Assembly (NCBI RefSeq): GCF_004962245.1
Contig: NZ_SUHQ01000032.1
Coordinates: 20,027 to 84,026 of the forward strand
DNA: 64,000 nucleotides
Origin: Mesorhizobium sp.
Lineage (GTDB): Bacteria; Pseudomonadota; Alphaproteobacteria; Rhizobiales; Rhizobiaceae
Direction: 5' to 3'
Shown piece by piece: positions 1 to 10,683 of the stretch. The notes below the pieces were generated by a model. That model worked only from the letters and a program-made list of their open reading frames with translations. It did not search any database and was not told where the DNA came from. How positions within the stretch are numbered: the stretch's first letter is position 1; each line of letters opens with the position of its first letter. The position numbers and the translations under genes were made by a program.

Positions 1-2
1 GC

Positions 3-248
3 GAGGCCCTTTTCAAGGGCGATACGGCTTCGATCAAGGACGAGTTCGGCGACATGCTGTTTGCCGTCGTCAATCTCGGACGTCATCTCAAGGTCGATTC
101 CGAAGCGGCGCTCAGCGGCACCAACGAGAAATTCCGGTCGCGGTTCCACCATGTCGAGCAAGCGCTGGAAGCGTCCGGAAACACGTTGGAAAAGGCGACG
201 CTGGACGAGATGGAGATGCTTTGGCAGCAAGCCAAGAGCGCGAAGTAA
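3..248 (+). CDS. mazG: MazG nucleoside triphosphate pyrophosphohydrolase (C-terminal part, cut by window edge)
   Basis: This is the last 81 residues of a MazG-type NTP pyrophosphohydrolase, a housekeeping enzyme that hydrolyses (d)NTPs to the monophosphate and pyrophosphate. The visible part includes the helix DEFGDMLFAVVNLGRHL, whose acidic residues bind Mg2+ in the second MazG domain, and the family-typical tail ending in EMLWQQAKSAK. The start lies upstream of the window. The reading frame is open from base 3 to a TAA at 246-248. The gene converges on hflX with only 6 bp between the stop codons. MazG next to hflX-hfq is a common arrangement in Rhizobiales, which supports the call. Confidence 0.9.
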   Translation, partial: EALFKGDTASIKDEFGDMLFAVVNLGRHLKVDSEAALSGTNEKFRSRFHHVEQALEASGNTLEKATLDEMEMLWQQAKSAK

Positions 249-254
249 CAGCGA

Positions 255-1646
255 TTATCCGTTGTTTTTACGATTCAATCGGCTTTCGACCTCTTCGCGC
301 GCGCTTTGCGTCGCCTTAAGCGAAACGGTCAAGCTGCCATCCTCGTTGTCGGTGCGCGAGACAATGTCGCCATTGCGGTAGAGCCAGTCGACGAGCCCGA
401 GCTGGTCAGGCTTGAGCGTGACAGTCAACGTTTCCAGTTCGCCTGAAACTCTTGCCTCGATGATCGCCTTCAGTACATCGATGCCCTCGCCGGTGGCGGC
501 CGATATGGCAATCGGCGGTGCCTTCTTGCCGTCGATGCCGTCGGCGAGCAGCCGCGCCCGGTTGCCTTCATCGAGCCGGTCGATCTTGTTCCATACTTCG
601 ATGACGCGCCTGGTGTCGCCGGCATCGACGCCGAGATCGGCGAGGATGCGCTCGACATCCTCGGCCTGGGCAGCCGTGTCGGGGTCCGAAATATCGCGCA
701 GATGGATGACGAGATCGGCCTCGACCACCTCTTCCAGCGTGGCCCGGAACGCCGCGATCAGATGCGTCGGCAGGTCCGAAATGAAACCGACGGTGTCCGA
801 AAGGATGACCGGCGTGCCGTGCGGCAGTCGCACCCGCCGCAGTGTCGGATCGAGCGTGGCAAACAGCATGTCCTCGGCCAGCACCCCTGCTCCGGTCAGC
901 CTGTTGAACAACGTCGACTTGCCAGCGTTGGTATAGCCGACGATCGCCACCACCGGGAAAGGCACCTTCTTGCGCTTGGCGCGGTGCAGATCGCGGGTGC
1001 GCCGCACGGTTTCCAGTTCGTGCTTCAGCTTGTTGATCTTGTCCTGCAGGACACGGCGGTCCGATTCGATCTGCGTTTCGCCAGGGCCGCCGAGGAAACC
1101 AGCGCCGCCGCGCTGGCGCTCGAGGTGGGTCCAGCTTCGCACGAGCCGACCCTTCTGGTAGTTGAGGTGCGCGAGATCGACCTGCAGTGTGCCTTCCTTG
1201 GTGCGTGCGCGCTCGCCGAAGATCTCGAGGATCAGCCCGGTGCGATCCAGCACCTTGGCGTTCAATTCCTTCTCGAGATTGCGTTGCTGCACGGGCGTCA
1301 GGGGATGATCGACAATGACCAGTTCGGCATGGCCCTCTTTGACGATCTCGGCGAATTCAGCAACCTTTCCGCTGCCGAGCAAGGTCGCAGGCCGCGGATC
1401 ATTGATCGTCACCACCGCGGTATGGATCGGGTCGAGGTTGATGGCTTGGGCAAGGCCGACCGCCTCCTCGTGGCGGGCCTCGGCGGAGCGCGTCAGGCGC
1501 GGACGATTCGTATCTTCGTCGCCGCGTGGCTGGCGGGTAAGCACAGGGACGATGACCACGGCCCGCGTCAGGCCCTTGGCTTCCGCCCCCGGCTGATATG
1601 CTGTTTTTTCGCGGACGCTGCGGTCCGCGTCTTTCTTGCGTGCCAA
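255..1646 (-). CDS. hflX: GTPase HflX
   Basis: Ribosome-associated GTPase of the Obg-HflX superfamily, 463 residues; family members split or rescue 70S ribosomes under stress. An N-terminal HflX domain (about residues 30-220, with the GGPGETQIESDRR segment) precedes a G domain. That domain has the P-loop GYTNAGKST near residue 236, the switch motif DTVGFISDLP and the NKID base-specificity motif. The start is TTG, placed immediately after and in the same frame as the hfq TGA stop, so no upstream start is possible. The first residues are poorly conserved in the family and a downstream GTG (residue 11) is an alternative. It is the second gene of an hfq-hflX operon and has no promoter space of its own. 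Confidence 0.95.
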   Translation of the reverse strand: MARKKDADRSVREKTAYQPGAEAKGLTRAVVIVPVLTRQPRGDEDTNRPRLTRSAEARHEEAVGLAQAINLDPIHTAVVTINDPRPATLLGSGKVAEFAEIVKEGHAELVIVDHPLTPVQQRNLEKELNAKVLDRTGLILEIFGERARTKEGTLQVDLAHLNYQKGRLVRSWTHLERQRGGAGFLGGPGETQIESDRRVLQDKINKLKHELETVRRTRDLHRAKRKKVPFPVVAIVGYTNAGKSTLFNRLTGAGVLAEDMLFATLDPTLRRVRLPHGTPVILSDTVGFISDLPTHLIAAFRATLEEVVEADLVIHLRDISDPDTAAQAEDVERILADLGVDAGDTRRVIEVWNKIDRLDEGNRARLLADGIDGKKAPPIAISAATGEGIDVLKAIIEARVSGELETLTVTLKPDQLGLVDWLYRNGDIVSRTDNEDGSLTVSLKATQSAREEVESRLNRKNNG

Positions 1647-1892
1647 TCAGGCGCCCTGGCTTTCCTCACCATCGAACATCTGAACCGGCTGGCTCGGCAT
1701 GATCGTGGAAATAGCGTGCTTGTAGACGAGCTGGGAATGGCCGTCGCGACGCAGCAGAACACAGAAATTGTCGAACGAAGTGACCACACCGGTCAGCTTG
1801 ACGCCGTTGATGAGAAATATGGTGAGTGGGTTTTTGCTTTTGCGAACTGAATTCAGGAACAGGTCCTGAAGATTTTGCGATCGTTCCGCCAT
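1647..1892 (-). CDS. hfq: RNA chaperone Hfq
   Basis: Hfq of 81 residues, the usual alphaproteobacterial length; it forms a hexameric Sm-like ring that pairs small RNAs with mRNAs. The Sm1 region (FLINGVKLTGVVTSFDNF) and the Sm2 motif (YKHAIST) are intact, as is the N-terminal SQNLQDLFLN segment. The C-terminal tail is short. In nitrogen-fixing alphaproteobacteria Hfq is needed for full NifA expression, which fits its placement near ntr genes, although that role is inferred here. The stop codon directly abuts the hflX start. Confidence 0.98.
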   Translation of the reverse strand: MAERSQNLQDLFLNSVRKSKNPLTIFLINGVKLTGVVTSFDNFCVLLRRDGHSQLVYKHAISTIMPSQPVQMFDGEESQGA

Positions 1893-2037
1893 TGTTCTTG
1901 TCTTTCGCCGATCCCCTTCGGTTTGCAGGCCAATGCGCCAAATTACCCGGCACGTGTCAAGCGCGCAAACACCATCTTGCCGTCAATAACGACAAGCAGA
2001 ACGAGATATATTGATGTTCATTCCACCTGTGCGGTTA

Positions 2038-2898
2038 TCAGGCTGGACTTTTTTCCGCAACGCCAAAAAAGGCTTGCCGCAAGGAAAGTGTTATCGAGCC
2101 CGGGTGGCCGTTGGCGACGAGAACGCCGTCAATCGCCACGACCGGCATGGCAATCGTGGTCGCGGAGCTGATGAAAACCTCGCGCGCGGCCTTGGCTTCG
2201 GCGACCGAAAAGCCCCGCTCCTCGATCTTCAGGCCGAGCTTGGCGGCGACGTCGAACAGCGTGGTGCGGGTGATGCCGCGCAGGATGCCGTGCTCGGCCG
2301 GCCGCGTCACCAGCACGCCATCCCTGGTGATGATCCAAGCGTTCGACGATCCACCTTCCTTGACGGTGCCGTCGGCATCGACGAACCAAGCTTCCTGGGC
2401 GCCGGCTTCCTTGGCCTTCTGCTTGGCGAGGACATTCGGCAACAGCCCGACGGACTTGATATCGACCCGGTCCCAACGATTCTCGGGCACGGTGATAACC
2501 TTGATCCCGCTTTCGGCCCTCCTCCCGGCAGCAGTAGGGTCGGCTTTCCTGGCGGTCACCACCAGCGACGGCTTCGTGCCCGCCGGGAAAACAAAGTCGC
2601 GGCTGGCGACGCCGCGCGTCACCTGAAGGTAGACCAGGCCATCGGTGACATGGTTGCGACGGACCACCTCGCGCAGGATAATCGGCAACACGTCTGGGGT
2701 GACCGGCCATCCGATCGACAGCTCACGCAACGAACGGTTCAGGCGCCCGAGATGGCGAGGCATATCGACGATGAAGCCGCGCGCCACCTCGCAGACCTCG
2801 TAGACGCCATCGGCGAACTGATAGCCACGGTCCTCGATATGCACGACAGCGTCGGCGTGAGCGACATAGCGCCCGTTCACATAGGCAATGCGCGGCAT
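2038..2898 (-). CDS. dat: D-amino-acid aminotransferase (class IV PLP enzyme)
   Basis: Fold-type IV PLP aminotransferase of 286 residues, most similar to D-alanine aminotransferase. It would interconvert D-amino acids and 2-oxo acids, supplying D-glutamate or D-alanine or catabolising D-amino acids. Visible signatures are the N-terminal YVNGRY and EDRGYQFADGVYEV segments, the probable PLP lysine in DIKSVGLLPNVLAK, and the phosphate-binding EGGSSNAWI and GITRTT segments. The start ATG at 2898 gives the usual length. It lies on the same strand as ntrX and hfq but is separated from ntrX by a repeat-bearing 182-bp gap. Branched-chain or 4-amino-4-deoxychorismate activity cannot be excluded from sequence alone. 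Confidence 0.88.
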   Translation of the reverse strand: MPRIAYVNGRYVAHADAVVHIEDRGYQFADGVYEVCEVARGFIVDMPRHLGRLNRSLRELSIGWPVTPDVLPIILREVVRRNHVTDGLVYLQVTRGVASRDFVFPAGTKPSLVVTARKADPTAAGRRAESGIKVITVPENRWDRVDIKSVGLLPNVLAKQKAKEAGAQEAWFVDADGTVKEGGSSNAWIITRDGVLVTRPAEHGILRGITRTTLFDVAAKLGLKIEERGFSVAEAKAAREVFISSATTIAMPVVAIDGVLVANGHPGSITLSLRQAFFGVAEKSPA

Positions 2899-2926
2899 GG
2901 ATAACCCCTGGAGAAGTCAACGCAGA

Positions 2927-3022
2927 CCCCGAAAATCGGAATCGATTTTCGGAAAGGATCATGCGCAAAAATCAAAATGCTACAGCGTCCTTTGCGCGTC
3001 CCAAAAGACGCGCGGCGCTTTC
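2927..3022 (+). repeat. Palindromic intergenic repeat, copy A
   Basis: A roughly 95-bp element between dat and ntrX. It contains a perfect 10-bp inverted repeat (2929-2938 and 2943-2952, loop GAAT), then GGATCATGCGCAAAAATC, then a second 7-bp inverted repeat (2994-3000 and 3007-3013). Closely related copies occur at 10684-10786 (opposite orientation), 57850-57944, 54979-55074 and 6845-6932. It resembles the mosaic palindromic repeats known from rhizobial intergenic regions such as RIME and ABC elements; equivalence to a named family is not established here. Confidence 0.85.
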
Positions 3023-3080
3023 TTAAGCGATTCCGCCGCCGCCGTAACCGAAAATTGCGTAGGCCACGATTGGTCGGCTG

Positions 3081-4442
3081 TCAGACGCCCAGCGACTTCA
3101 GCTTGCGGTGAAGCGCCGAGCGCTCCATGCCGATGAACTCGGCTGTCTTCGAGATGTTGCCGCCAAAACGGTTGATCTGGGCGATCAGATAGTCCTTCTC
3201 GAACTGTTCGCGCGCTTCACGTAGCGGCAGCGCCATGATGTGCTGATCGGATTGGTTTGGCGTGCGCGGCATGACATCGCCGATCTCGGCAGGTAACAGG
3301 TCCGCGGTGATCGGCGCATCGGCATCGTCGCCGCGCGCCAGGATCATCAGTCGCTCGACATTGTTGCGCAACTGGCGGACATTGCCCGGCCAGTTGTGCG
3401 CCTGCAGCACCGCCAGCGCGTCGTCCCCGATGCGCCGCGGCCGGATGCCGGCTTGGCGGGAGATCTGCTTCATGAAATTGTCGACCAGATAGGGAATATC
3501 CTCCCGCCGCTCGGCCAGTCCCGGCACCATGACCGGAACCACCGCCAGGCGGTGATAGAGATCCTCGCGGAATCGGCCGTCGGCGATCATCGCCTCCAGG
3601 TTCTGCGAGGTCGACGATATGATACGGACATCGACCTTGACCCGCTTGGTGCCCCCTACCCGCTCGAATTGCTGTTCGACCAGCACGCGCAGGATCTTGT
3701 TTTGCGTTTCGCGCGGCATGTCGGCCACTTCGTCGATGTAGAGAATGCCGCGATGGGCTTCCTCAAGCGCACCGACCTTGCGTTCGACACCGTTTGATTC
3801 GGTGCCGAACAGCTCGACCTCCATGCGTTCGGGCGTGATGTTGGCAGCGCTCAGCGTGACGAACGGCGCGTTCTTGCGCGCCGACAGCGTGTGGATGGCG
3901 CGTGCCGCGAGCTCCTTGCCCGACCCGGACGGGCCGATGATCATGACGCGGCTGTTGGTCGGCGCGACACGCTCGATGGTCTGGCGCAACTGGCTCATCG
4001 CCGACGACATGCCGATCAGGTCGAAGGTTTCGCCGCTGCGCAGCTTGAGGTCAGAAACCTCGCGTTTCAGTTTCGAGGTTTCAATCGCGCGCTCGGCGAT
4101 GAGGATCAGCCTGTCGGCCTTGAACGGCTTCTCGATGAAGTCATAGGCACCGCGGCGGATGGCCGAGACCGCCGTTTCGATGTTGCCATGCCCCGAGATC
4201 ATCACCACGGGCAGGTTCGGGTGCATCGTCTTGATCTCGTCCAGCAGCGCCAGTCCGTCCAGGCGTGAGCCTTGCAGCCAGATATCGAGGAAAATCAGCC
4301 TCGGCGCCCGGTCGGCGATCGCCGCCAGGGCGCTGTCGGCATCAAATGCCGTTCGGGTTTCGTGACCTTCGTCGCTCAGAATACCGGCGACAAGTTCGCG
4401 GATGTCTTCCTCGTCATCGACGATGAGAATGTCAGACGCCAT
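3081..4442 (-). CDS. ntrX: Nitrogen assimilation response regulator NtrX
   Basis: Response regulator of 453 residues, partner of the NtrY kinase encoded just upstream. Domains in order are a receiver (phospho-acceptor Asp53 in LIFLDIWL), an AAA+ domain (Walker A GPSGSGKE, Walker B-like ILYIDEVADMP), and a C-terminal Fis-type helix-turn-helix ending MERSALHRKLKSLGV. The region after ELFGTE lacks the GAFTGA loop required to contact sigma-54, as in other alphaproteobacterial NtrX proteins, so it probably controls promoters without acting as a classical sigma-54 activator. The ATG at 4442 begins the conserved MASDILIVDDE; the longer open frame upstream lies in ntrY. It overlaps ntrY by 11 bp, indicating translational coupling. 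Confidence 0.95.
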   Translation of the reverse strand: MASDILIVDDEEDIRELVAGILSDEGHETRTAFDADSALAAIADRAPRLIFLDIWLQGSRLDGLALLDEIKTMHPNLPVVMISGHGNIETAVSAIRRGAYDFIEKPFKADRLILIAERAIETSKLKREVSDLKLRSGETFDLIGMSSAMSQLRQTIERVAPTNSRVMIIGPSGSGKELAARAIHTLSARKNAPFVTLSAANITPERMEVELFGTESNGVERKVGALEEAHRGILYIDEVADMPRETQNKILRVLVEQQFERVGGTKRVKVDVRIISSTSQNLEAMIADGRFREDLYHRLAVVPVMVPGLAERREDIPYLVDNFMKQISRQAGIRPRRIGDDALAVLQAHNWPGNVRQLRNNVERLMILARGDDADAPITADLLPAEIGDVMPRTPNQSDQHIMALPLREAREQFEKDYLIAQINRFGGNISKTAEFIGMERSALHRKLKSLGV

Positions 4443-6717
4443 TACCGACCTTTTCAGTTTCTCTTTTGTGTTCCGTCCTGTCTTCGCCGCGCGGCGGCAC
4501 AGTGGCGGCAAGCGGCAGGATGATGCTGATCATCGCGCCTCGCCCGCCGTGGAAATCCGCCGGCGCATCGTGCAGTTCGAGCCGGCCACCATGGTCCTCC
4601 ACTATCTTCTTGACGATAGCGAGGCCGAGCCCCGTGCCCTTCTCGCGTGTCGTCATATAAGGCTCGAGCAGTCGCTGACGATTCTCGCGCGGCAAACCCT
4701 TGCCATTGTCGATGACGTCGATGCGAATCGCGTCATTCTGGCGCTCGGCTTGAATCCGGATTATGCCGTGCGAACGGTCCTTTTGATCAAGTCCGTCGAT
4801 CGCCTCGGCTGCGTTCTTGATAACGTTGCCGAAAGCCTGCGCCATCAGACGGCTGTCGAAAGTGCCTTTGAGCGGCTCGTTGCCGAACACGCGCTCGAAG
4901 GTGATATCGGCGCGACTCACTTCAACGAGGAACGAGGCTTCACGCAACGATTCGCGCAAATCGAGGGCCTTCATCTCGGGCTTGGGCATGCGTGCGAAAG
5001 CGGAGAACTCGTCGACCATGCGGCCGATGTCCTCCACTTGCCTGATGATCGTGTCGGTGCACTGATCGAAAACCTCGCGGTCTTCGGTGATGACCTTGCC
5101 GTAGCGGCGCTTGATGCGCTCGGCGGAAAGCTGGATCGGCGTCAGCGGGTTCTTGATCTCGTGGGCGATACGCCGCGCCACATCCGCCCAGGCCGAGGAA
5201 CGCTGCGCCTGGACAAGATCGGTAATGTCGTCGACCGTCACGACATAGGATTTCTCCTCCGAACCGTCGTCGCCGGCCTCGACCGTGATCTGCACGTTGA
5301 AGGTCCGCTCCGTGCCGGCGCGATAGAAGGTCACCTGCTCGCGATAGACTGGCTTGCCCGACTTTCGACCGATCTCGAAGACGCGGCCGACATGCGGCAG
5401 CAGGGCGGAGAGATTCTGCCCGAGCGCGGCGGTGGCCGATATCGCCAGCATCGTTTCGGCCGACCGGTTGACGATGGTGACGATACCATACGGATCGACG
5501 CCGATGACGCCAGCGGTGACGCCGGCAAGCACGGCTTCAGAAAAGCGGCGCCGTTCGTCGATCAAATCCTTGGCGGACAGGATCTCGTTACGCTGCGACT
5601 TCAGTTCCAGCAGCATCTTGTTGAAGGTGTTGCCGAGCGAGGCGACATCGCCGTCGGAAGGTCGAACGGGCACGGCAACGTCGAGATTGCCTGTCGCGAC
5701 CTCGTCGGCCGCGCCGATCAGCTGACGGATGGGTCGCACCAGGCGGTCGGCGACGGCAATGCCGGTCCAGATGGCTGACAGAATGATGATCAGCGTCAGC
5801 GACAGGTAGGGAAGCGCGAAGGCCACCTGCGAGGTGCGGCGATTGTTTTCCAGGCCGCGATACTCGTCGGTGTTGGCTCTCACAATCTGCCGCGCCTTGA
5901 TCACCTCGGGATCGACGAGGCGGATGGTGTAGAGATAGAGCCCTTCGATCTCGCGCAGCTTGACGATGGCGCCCATGATGTTGCGCGTCTTCGGCTCGAT
6001 CAGCACGGGCCTGCCGTCGGCGGCGCTGCTCATGGCGCCTTCCGGTGGCTCCGGCATGGCAAAATCGGCGTCAGTCTTGGCGCTCATGACGAACGAACCG
6101 TCAGGCTTGACCAGTGCGGCATGGGCCAGCGAGCGTCCCACCGCCTCCTTGTTCATCAGATCGAGGAAGCCGGTTCTATCGAGACCGTAAAGCGTGCGGG
6201 AGGCGTCGAGATCGTAGGCCATCGACAGGGTCGTTCCCTGGAGATTGCGCGCGTTCTCCTGCACATAGGCATCGGCAATCGACAGCGACGAATTGACGAT
6301 CGTCTTGGTGCGGATCTCGAACCAGCGATCGAGGCCGATGTCGAGCGTGATCGAGGCGATGATCGCCACCATTATGGCCGGAATCGCGGCGACCAGCGCG
6401 AACATCGCGACGATCCGCACATGCAGCCGCGACGCCGCCTTGCCGCGCCGGCGCGCCATCACGATACGATGCACTTCGCGGCCGACGAGCGCGATCAGGA
6501 ACAGGATGAACGCCGCATTGAGGGCGATAAGCGCCAGCGTCGTCCTTTCGTCCGGCGTGATCGGCGTGGCGCCGACGAGAATGGCGAAGGAGATCGCCGC
6601 CGTAACCAGCGCACCGACAACCGCTACCACGCCGGGCAGCGCAAGCAGCCGACGCCCGTCCCTTGTACGGGGTTCGCTGAAAAGCGGGTCGCTCAGTGTC
6701 GGTGCCTGTGAAGCCAT
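4432..6717 (-). CDS. ntrY: Nitrogen-related sensor histidine kinase NtrY
   Basis: Membrane histidine kinase of about 761 residues. Three hydrophobic segments in the first 130 residues and another before the HAMP region (near residue 310, ILSAIWTGIAVADRLVRPI) flank a periplasmic sensor region. These are followed by a PAS domain, a HisKA domain with the phospho-acceptor in ARRIAHEIKNPLTP, and an HATPase domain with N, G1 (DNGKGLP) and G2 (GTGLGLAIVKKI) boxes. It phosphorylates NtrX; reported inputs in other bacteria are nitrogen and redox status. I prefer the ATG at 6717 (MASQAPTLSD). An in-frame ATG at 6762 is possible, and neither has a clear ribosome-binding site. It sits between ntrC and ntrX on the minus strand. 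Confidence 0.95.
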   Translation of the reverse strand: MASQAPTLSDPLFSEPRTRDGRRLLALPGVVAVVGALVTAAISFAILVGATPITPDERTTLALIALNAAFILFLIALVGREVHRIVMARRRGKAASRLHVRIVAMFALVAAIPAIMVAIIASITLDIGLDRWFEIRTKTIVNSSLSIADAYVQENARNLQGTTLSMAYDLDASRTLYGLDRTGFLDLMNKEAVGRSLAHAALVKPDGSFVMSAKTDADFAMPEPPEGAMSSAADGRPVLIEPKTRNIMGAIVKLREIEGLYLYTIRLVDPEVIKARQIVRANTDEYRGLENNRRTSQVAFALPYLSLTLIIILSAIWTGIAVADRLVRPIRQLIGAADEVATGNLDVAVPVRPSDGDVASLGNTFNKMLLELKSQRNEILSAKDLIDERRRFSEAVLAGVTAGVIGVDPYGIVTIVNRSAETMLAISATAALGQNLSALLPHVGRVFEIGRKSGKPVYREQVTFYRAGTERTFNVQITVEAGDDGSEEKSYVVTVDDITDLVQAQRSSAWADVARRIAHEIKNPLTPIQLSAERIKRRYGKVITEDREVFDQCTDTIIRQVEDIGRMVDEFSAFARMPKPEMKALDLRESLREASFLVEVSRADITFERVFGNEPLKGTFDSRLMAQAFGNVIKNAAEAIDGLDQKDRSHGIIRIQAERQNDAIRIDVIDNGKGLPRENRQRLLEPYMTTREKGTGLGLAIVKKIVEDHGGRLELHDAPADFHGGRGAMISIILPLAATVPPRGEDRTEHKRETEKVGNGV

Positions 6718-6844
6718 GTCGCCGTCTAGAGCCAGTGATTGCGTCGGATCTATGCAACGCATTGTGGCGATTATGCAACAAGTGTGACCTGGACGGAAAT
6801 CTTTCGGCGATCGATCCCCCGGAAAAGAGGCCGCTCTATCGCTT

Positions 6845-6926
6845 CGGCCGAAACCGGAATCGGTTTTTGGGCCGATGCGATAACTCAGAGTGCCAGCGCG
6901 TACGTCCGGAATGGACGCACGTCGCT

Positions 6927-6932
<6 letters not shown>
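6845..6932 (+). repeat. Palindromic intergenic repeat, copy B (overlaps ntrC 3' end)
   Basis: A diverged copy between ntrY and ntrC. An imperfect inverted repeat with loop GAAT (6848-6856 and 6861-6870) is followed by a second hairpin around 6900-6920 (ACGTCC and GGACGCAC). The element ends in CACGTCGCTCTA, which also ends copy D at 55062-55073. The CTA at 6927-6929 is the TAG stop of ntrC on the minus strand, so this copy supplies the end of the ntrC coding sequence. Confidence 0.75.
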
Positions 6933-8383
<1,451 letters not shown>

Positions 8384-8387
<4 letters not shown>

Positions 8388-9526
8388 TTGCGGTCTCCTT
8401 CGCCATCATCGTCTGTGCCGAACGGCGTTTCTTTCCAGGCTGGCATCAGGATGCGGAAGGTGGTTCCGCGCGGCGTCGAATCGCATTCGATGATGCCGCC
8501 ATGCTCGCCGACGATCTTCGCCACCAGCGCCAAGCCAAGCCCCGACCCGTTCGGCTTGGTGGTGATGAAGGGGTCGAACAGGATCGGCAGGATATCTTCG
8601 GAAACGCCGGAGCCGTTGTCGCGCACGCAGAACTCCAGCGGCAGCGACACACGGCCTTGCGTTCCCGGAACGGAGACCCGGATACCCGGCCGGAACGCGG
8701 TCGTCAGGCTGATCTCGCCTTGCGGGTCGCCGCCGATGGCCTCGGCCGCATTCTTGACCAGGTTGAGGAACACCTGGATGAGCTGGTCGCGGTTGGCGAA
8801 GACAGGAGGCAATGATGGATCATAATCCTCCAATATCTTGATTCGCTTGGCAAAACCGTTCTTGGCAATCGCCTTCACATGGTCCAGTACGACATGGATG
8901 TTGACCGGATAACGGTCGATGGGCCGCTCGTCGGAAAACACCTCCATGCGATCGACCAGCGAGACGATACGGTCGGTCTCGTCGGTGATCAGCCGGGTCA
9001 GCGCGCGATCCTCGTCGGAAGCCGAGAGTTCGAGCAGCTGGGCAGCGCCCCGAATGCCGGACAGTGGGTTCTTGATCTCGTGAGCGAGCATCGCGGCCAG
9101 GCCGGTCACCGAGCGTGCCGCGCCGCGATGCGTCATCTGCCGGTCGATCTTGTCGGCCATCGATCGTTCCTGGAACATCACCACCACGGAGCCCGGAAAT
9201 TCCGGCACCGGCGCGACGTAGAGATCGACGACCTTCTCGATGCCAAGGCGCGGCGACGACACATCGACCCGGTATTCGTTGACGGGCGCCCGGCGCTCCC
9301 GCACCTGGTCGACAAGCGTCAGCAGCGGGCTGCCGAAGGGAATGAGCTTGGGTAGTGTGTTACGGGCGAGCATGGTCGCGCTCGAGCGGAAGAAATCCTC
9401 GGCATCGGCATTGGCGAAGGTGATGAACCCCTCCGCATCGACCATGATTACCGGGCGACGGATCGTGTTGAGTACGATGTGAGCGGCGTCCGCCATGTCC
9501 ATGCTCTGTGCAACGGTGGCATTCAT
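8384..9526 (-). CDS. ntrB: Nitrogen regulation sensor histidine kinase NtrB (NRII)
   Basis: Cytosolic histidine kinase/phosphatase of 380 residues that adds or removes the NtrC phosphate according to PII (GlnB) signalling. A PAS domain (about residues 15-125, starting at HIVLNTIRRPVIMVDAEG) precedes the HisKA motif LAHEIKNPLSGIRGAAQLLE. The HATPase domain follows, with NLVKNAAEA (N box), DNGSGV (G1) and GSGLGLALVAKIVGEHGG (G2). No membrane segments are seen. It overlaps dusB upstream and ntrC downstream by 4 bp each, so dusB-ntrB-ntrC forms one tight operon. GlnB, its partner, is encoded at 49.3 kb. Confidence 0.98.
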
Positions 9527-10551
9527 GCTGCGCTCCGCAGGTTCATCGCCTCGCGAGCGCTTGAAAACACCTCGCGCAACGCGGCGATGACGCGGACGGG
9601 CTCGAAGGAGGTGAGGATGGCCTTTCGCTGTTCACCGACGACGCCAGCGGCGTGGCGGTCGAGATACCAGCCAAGATGCTTGCGCGCCTGGCGCACGCCG
9701 CTTTCGATGCCGTAGAGCGTCAGCATGTCCTCGTAGTGGGCAACGACGTAGTCGGCCAGCGCTTGCGGGCTTTCGGGCACGCCGGCCGTTGCCTCTTTTG
9801 CCGCGGCTGCCGCGATGATGCCCGCCGTCCAGGGTGCGCCATAATGCGCGCGGCCGATCATCACCGCGTCGGCGCCCGACTGGTCGAGGATCATTGCTGC
9901 CTCCGCCGGCGAGCCGACATCGCCATTGGCGACAACCGGGATCGACACAGCCTGCTTTATGCGTGCGATGGCGCGCCAGTCGGCCTGGCCCTGGTAGAAC
10001 TGGCAACGCGTGCGGCCGTGCACCGTCACCATCTTGACGCCCGCCTGCTCGGCGCGGCGCGCCAGAATCGGCGCGTTGAGCGCGGTTTCGTCCCAGCCGA
10101 GCCGCATCTTGACCGTAACCGGCACCTCGACGGCGCCGACCACCGCTTCGATCAGCGACAGAGCGTGATCGAGATCGCGCATCAGCGCCGAACCGGCATA
10201 ACCGCCCGTCACCTTCTTGGCCGGGCAGCCCATATTGATGTCGATGATGTCGGCGCCCTCGCCCGCCGCGATTCGGGCGCCCTCGGCCATATGCGCCGCC
10301 TCGCGGCCGGCAAGCTGGACCATATGAACAGGCAGGCCGGAATGACGGATGCGCAAGCCGCAACCGGCTCTGCCCTTGGCAAGCTCGCCGCTCGCCACCA
10401 TTTCCGAAACGACCAATCCGGCGCCATGCGCATAGGCACGCTGCCGAAACGGTTCATCTGATATTCCCGACATAGGCGCGAGAAAGACCCGATTGCGGAT
10501 TCTCACACCACCCACATCCAACGGCGAAGCCAATTTAGTCACAGCGCGCAT
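9523..10551 (-). CDS. dusB: tRNA-dihydrouridine synthase DusB (NifR3)
   Basis: Flavin-dependent tRNA-dihydrouridine synthase of about 342 residues, known as NifR3 when it lies upstream of ntrBC. Visible signatures are the N-terminal LAPMSGISDEPFR, the FMN/substrate segment DIIDINMGCPAKKV, the VTVKMRLGWD strand, HGRTRCQFYQG and the phosphate-binding VVANGDVGSP and AVMIGRAHYGAPW. The ATG at 10551 begins MRAVTKLASPLDVGG, close to the usual family start; the frame extends upstream to 10614 without recognisable family sequence. It is the first gene of the dusB-ntrB-ntrC operon. No role in nitrogen control beyond its position is evident. Confidence 0.95.
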   Translation of the reverse strand: MRAVTKLASPLDVGGVRIRNRVFLAPMSGISDEPFRQRAYAHGAGLVVSEMVASGELAKGRAGCGLRIRHSGLPVHMVQLAGREAAHMAEGARIAAGEGADIIDINMGCPAKKVTGGYAGSALMRDLDHALSLIEAVVGAVEVPVTVKMRLGWDETALNAPILARRAEQAGVKMVTVHGRTRCQFYQGQADWRAIARIKQAVSIPVVANGDVGSPAEAAMILDQSGADAVMIGRAHYGAPWTAGIIAAAAAKEATAGVPESPQALADYVVAHYEDMLTLYGIESGVRQARKHLGWYLDRHAAGVVGEQRKAILTSFEPVRVIAALREVFSSAREAMNLRSAA

Positions 10552-10683
10552 GCACAAAAACCAAGCATTTTTGATTGCTGCACATTCTCTAGCCAGAATG
10601 GCAGCAATGTGCAACGCGCAATGACGTCACATTAAGGCGCATTTGGGAAAATGCCGGCGATCGGCACATGCCGCGCCCAAAGC

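Noticed and set aside
702..1850. Long plus-strand open frame opposite hflX and hfq
   Set aside because: It is antisense to two certain genes, has an Arg/Gly/Asp/His-rich composition typical of shadow frames in high-GC DNA, and resembles no family.
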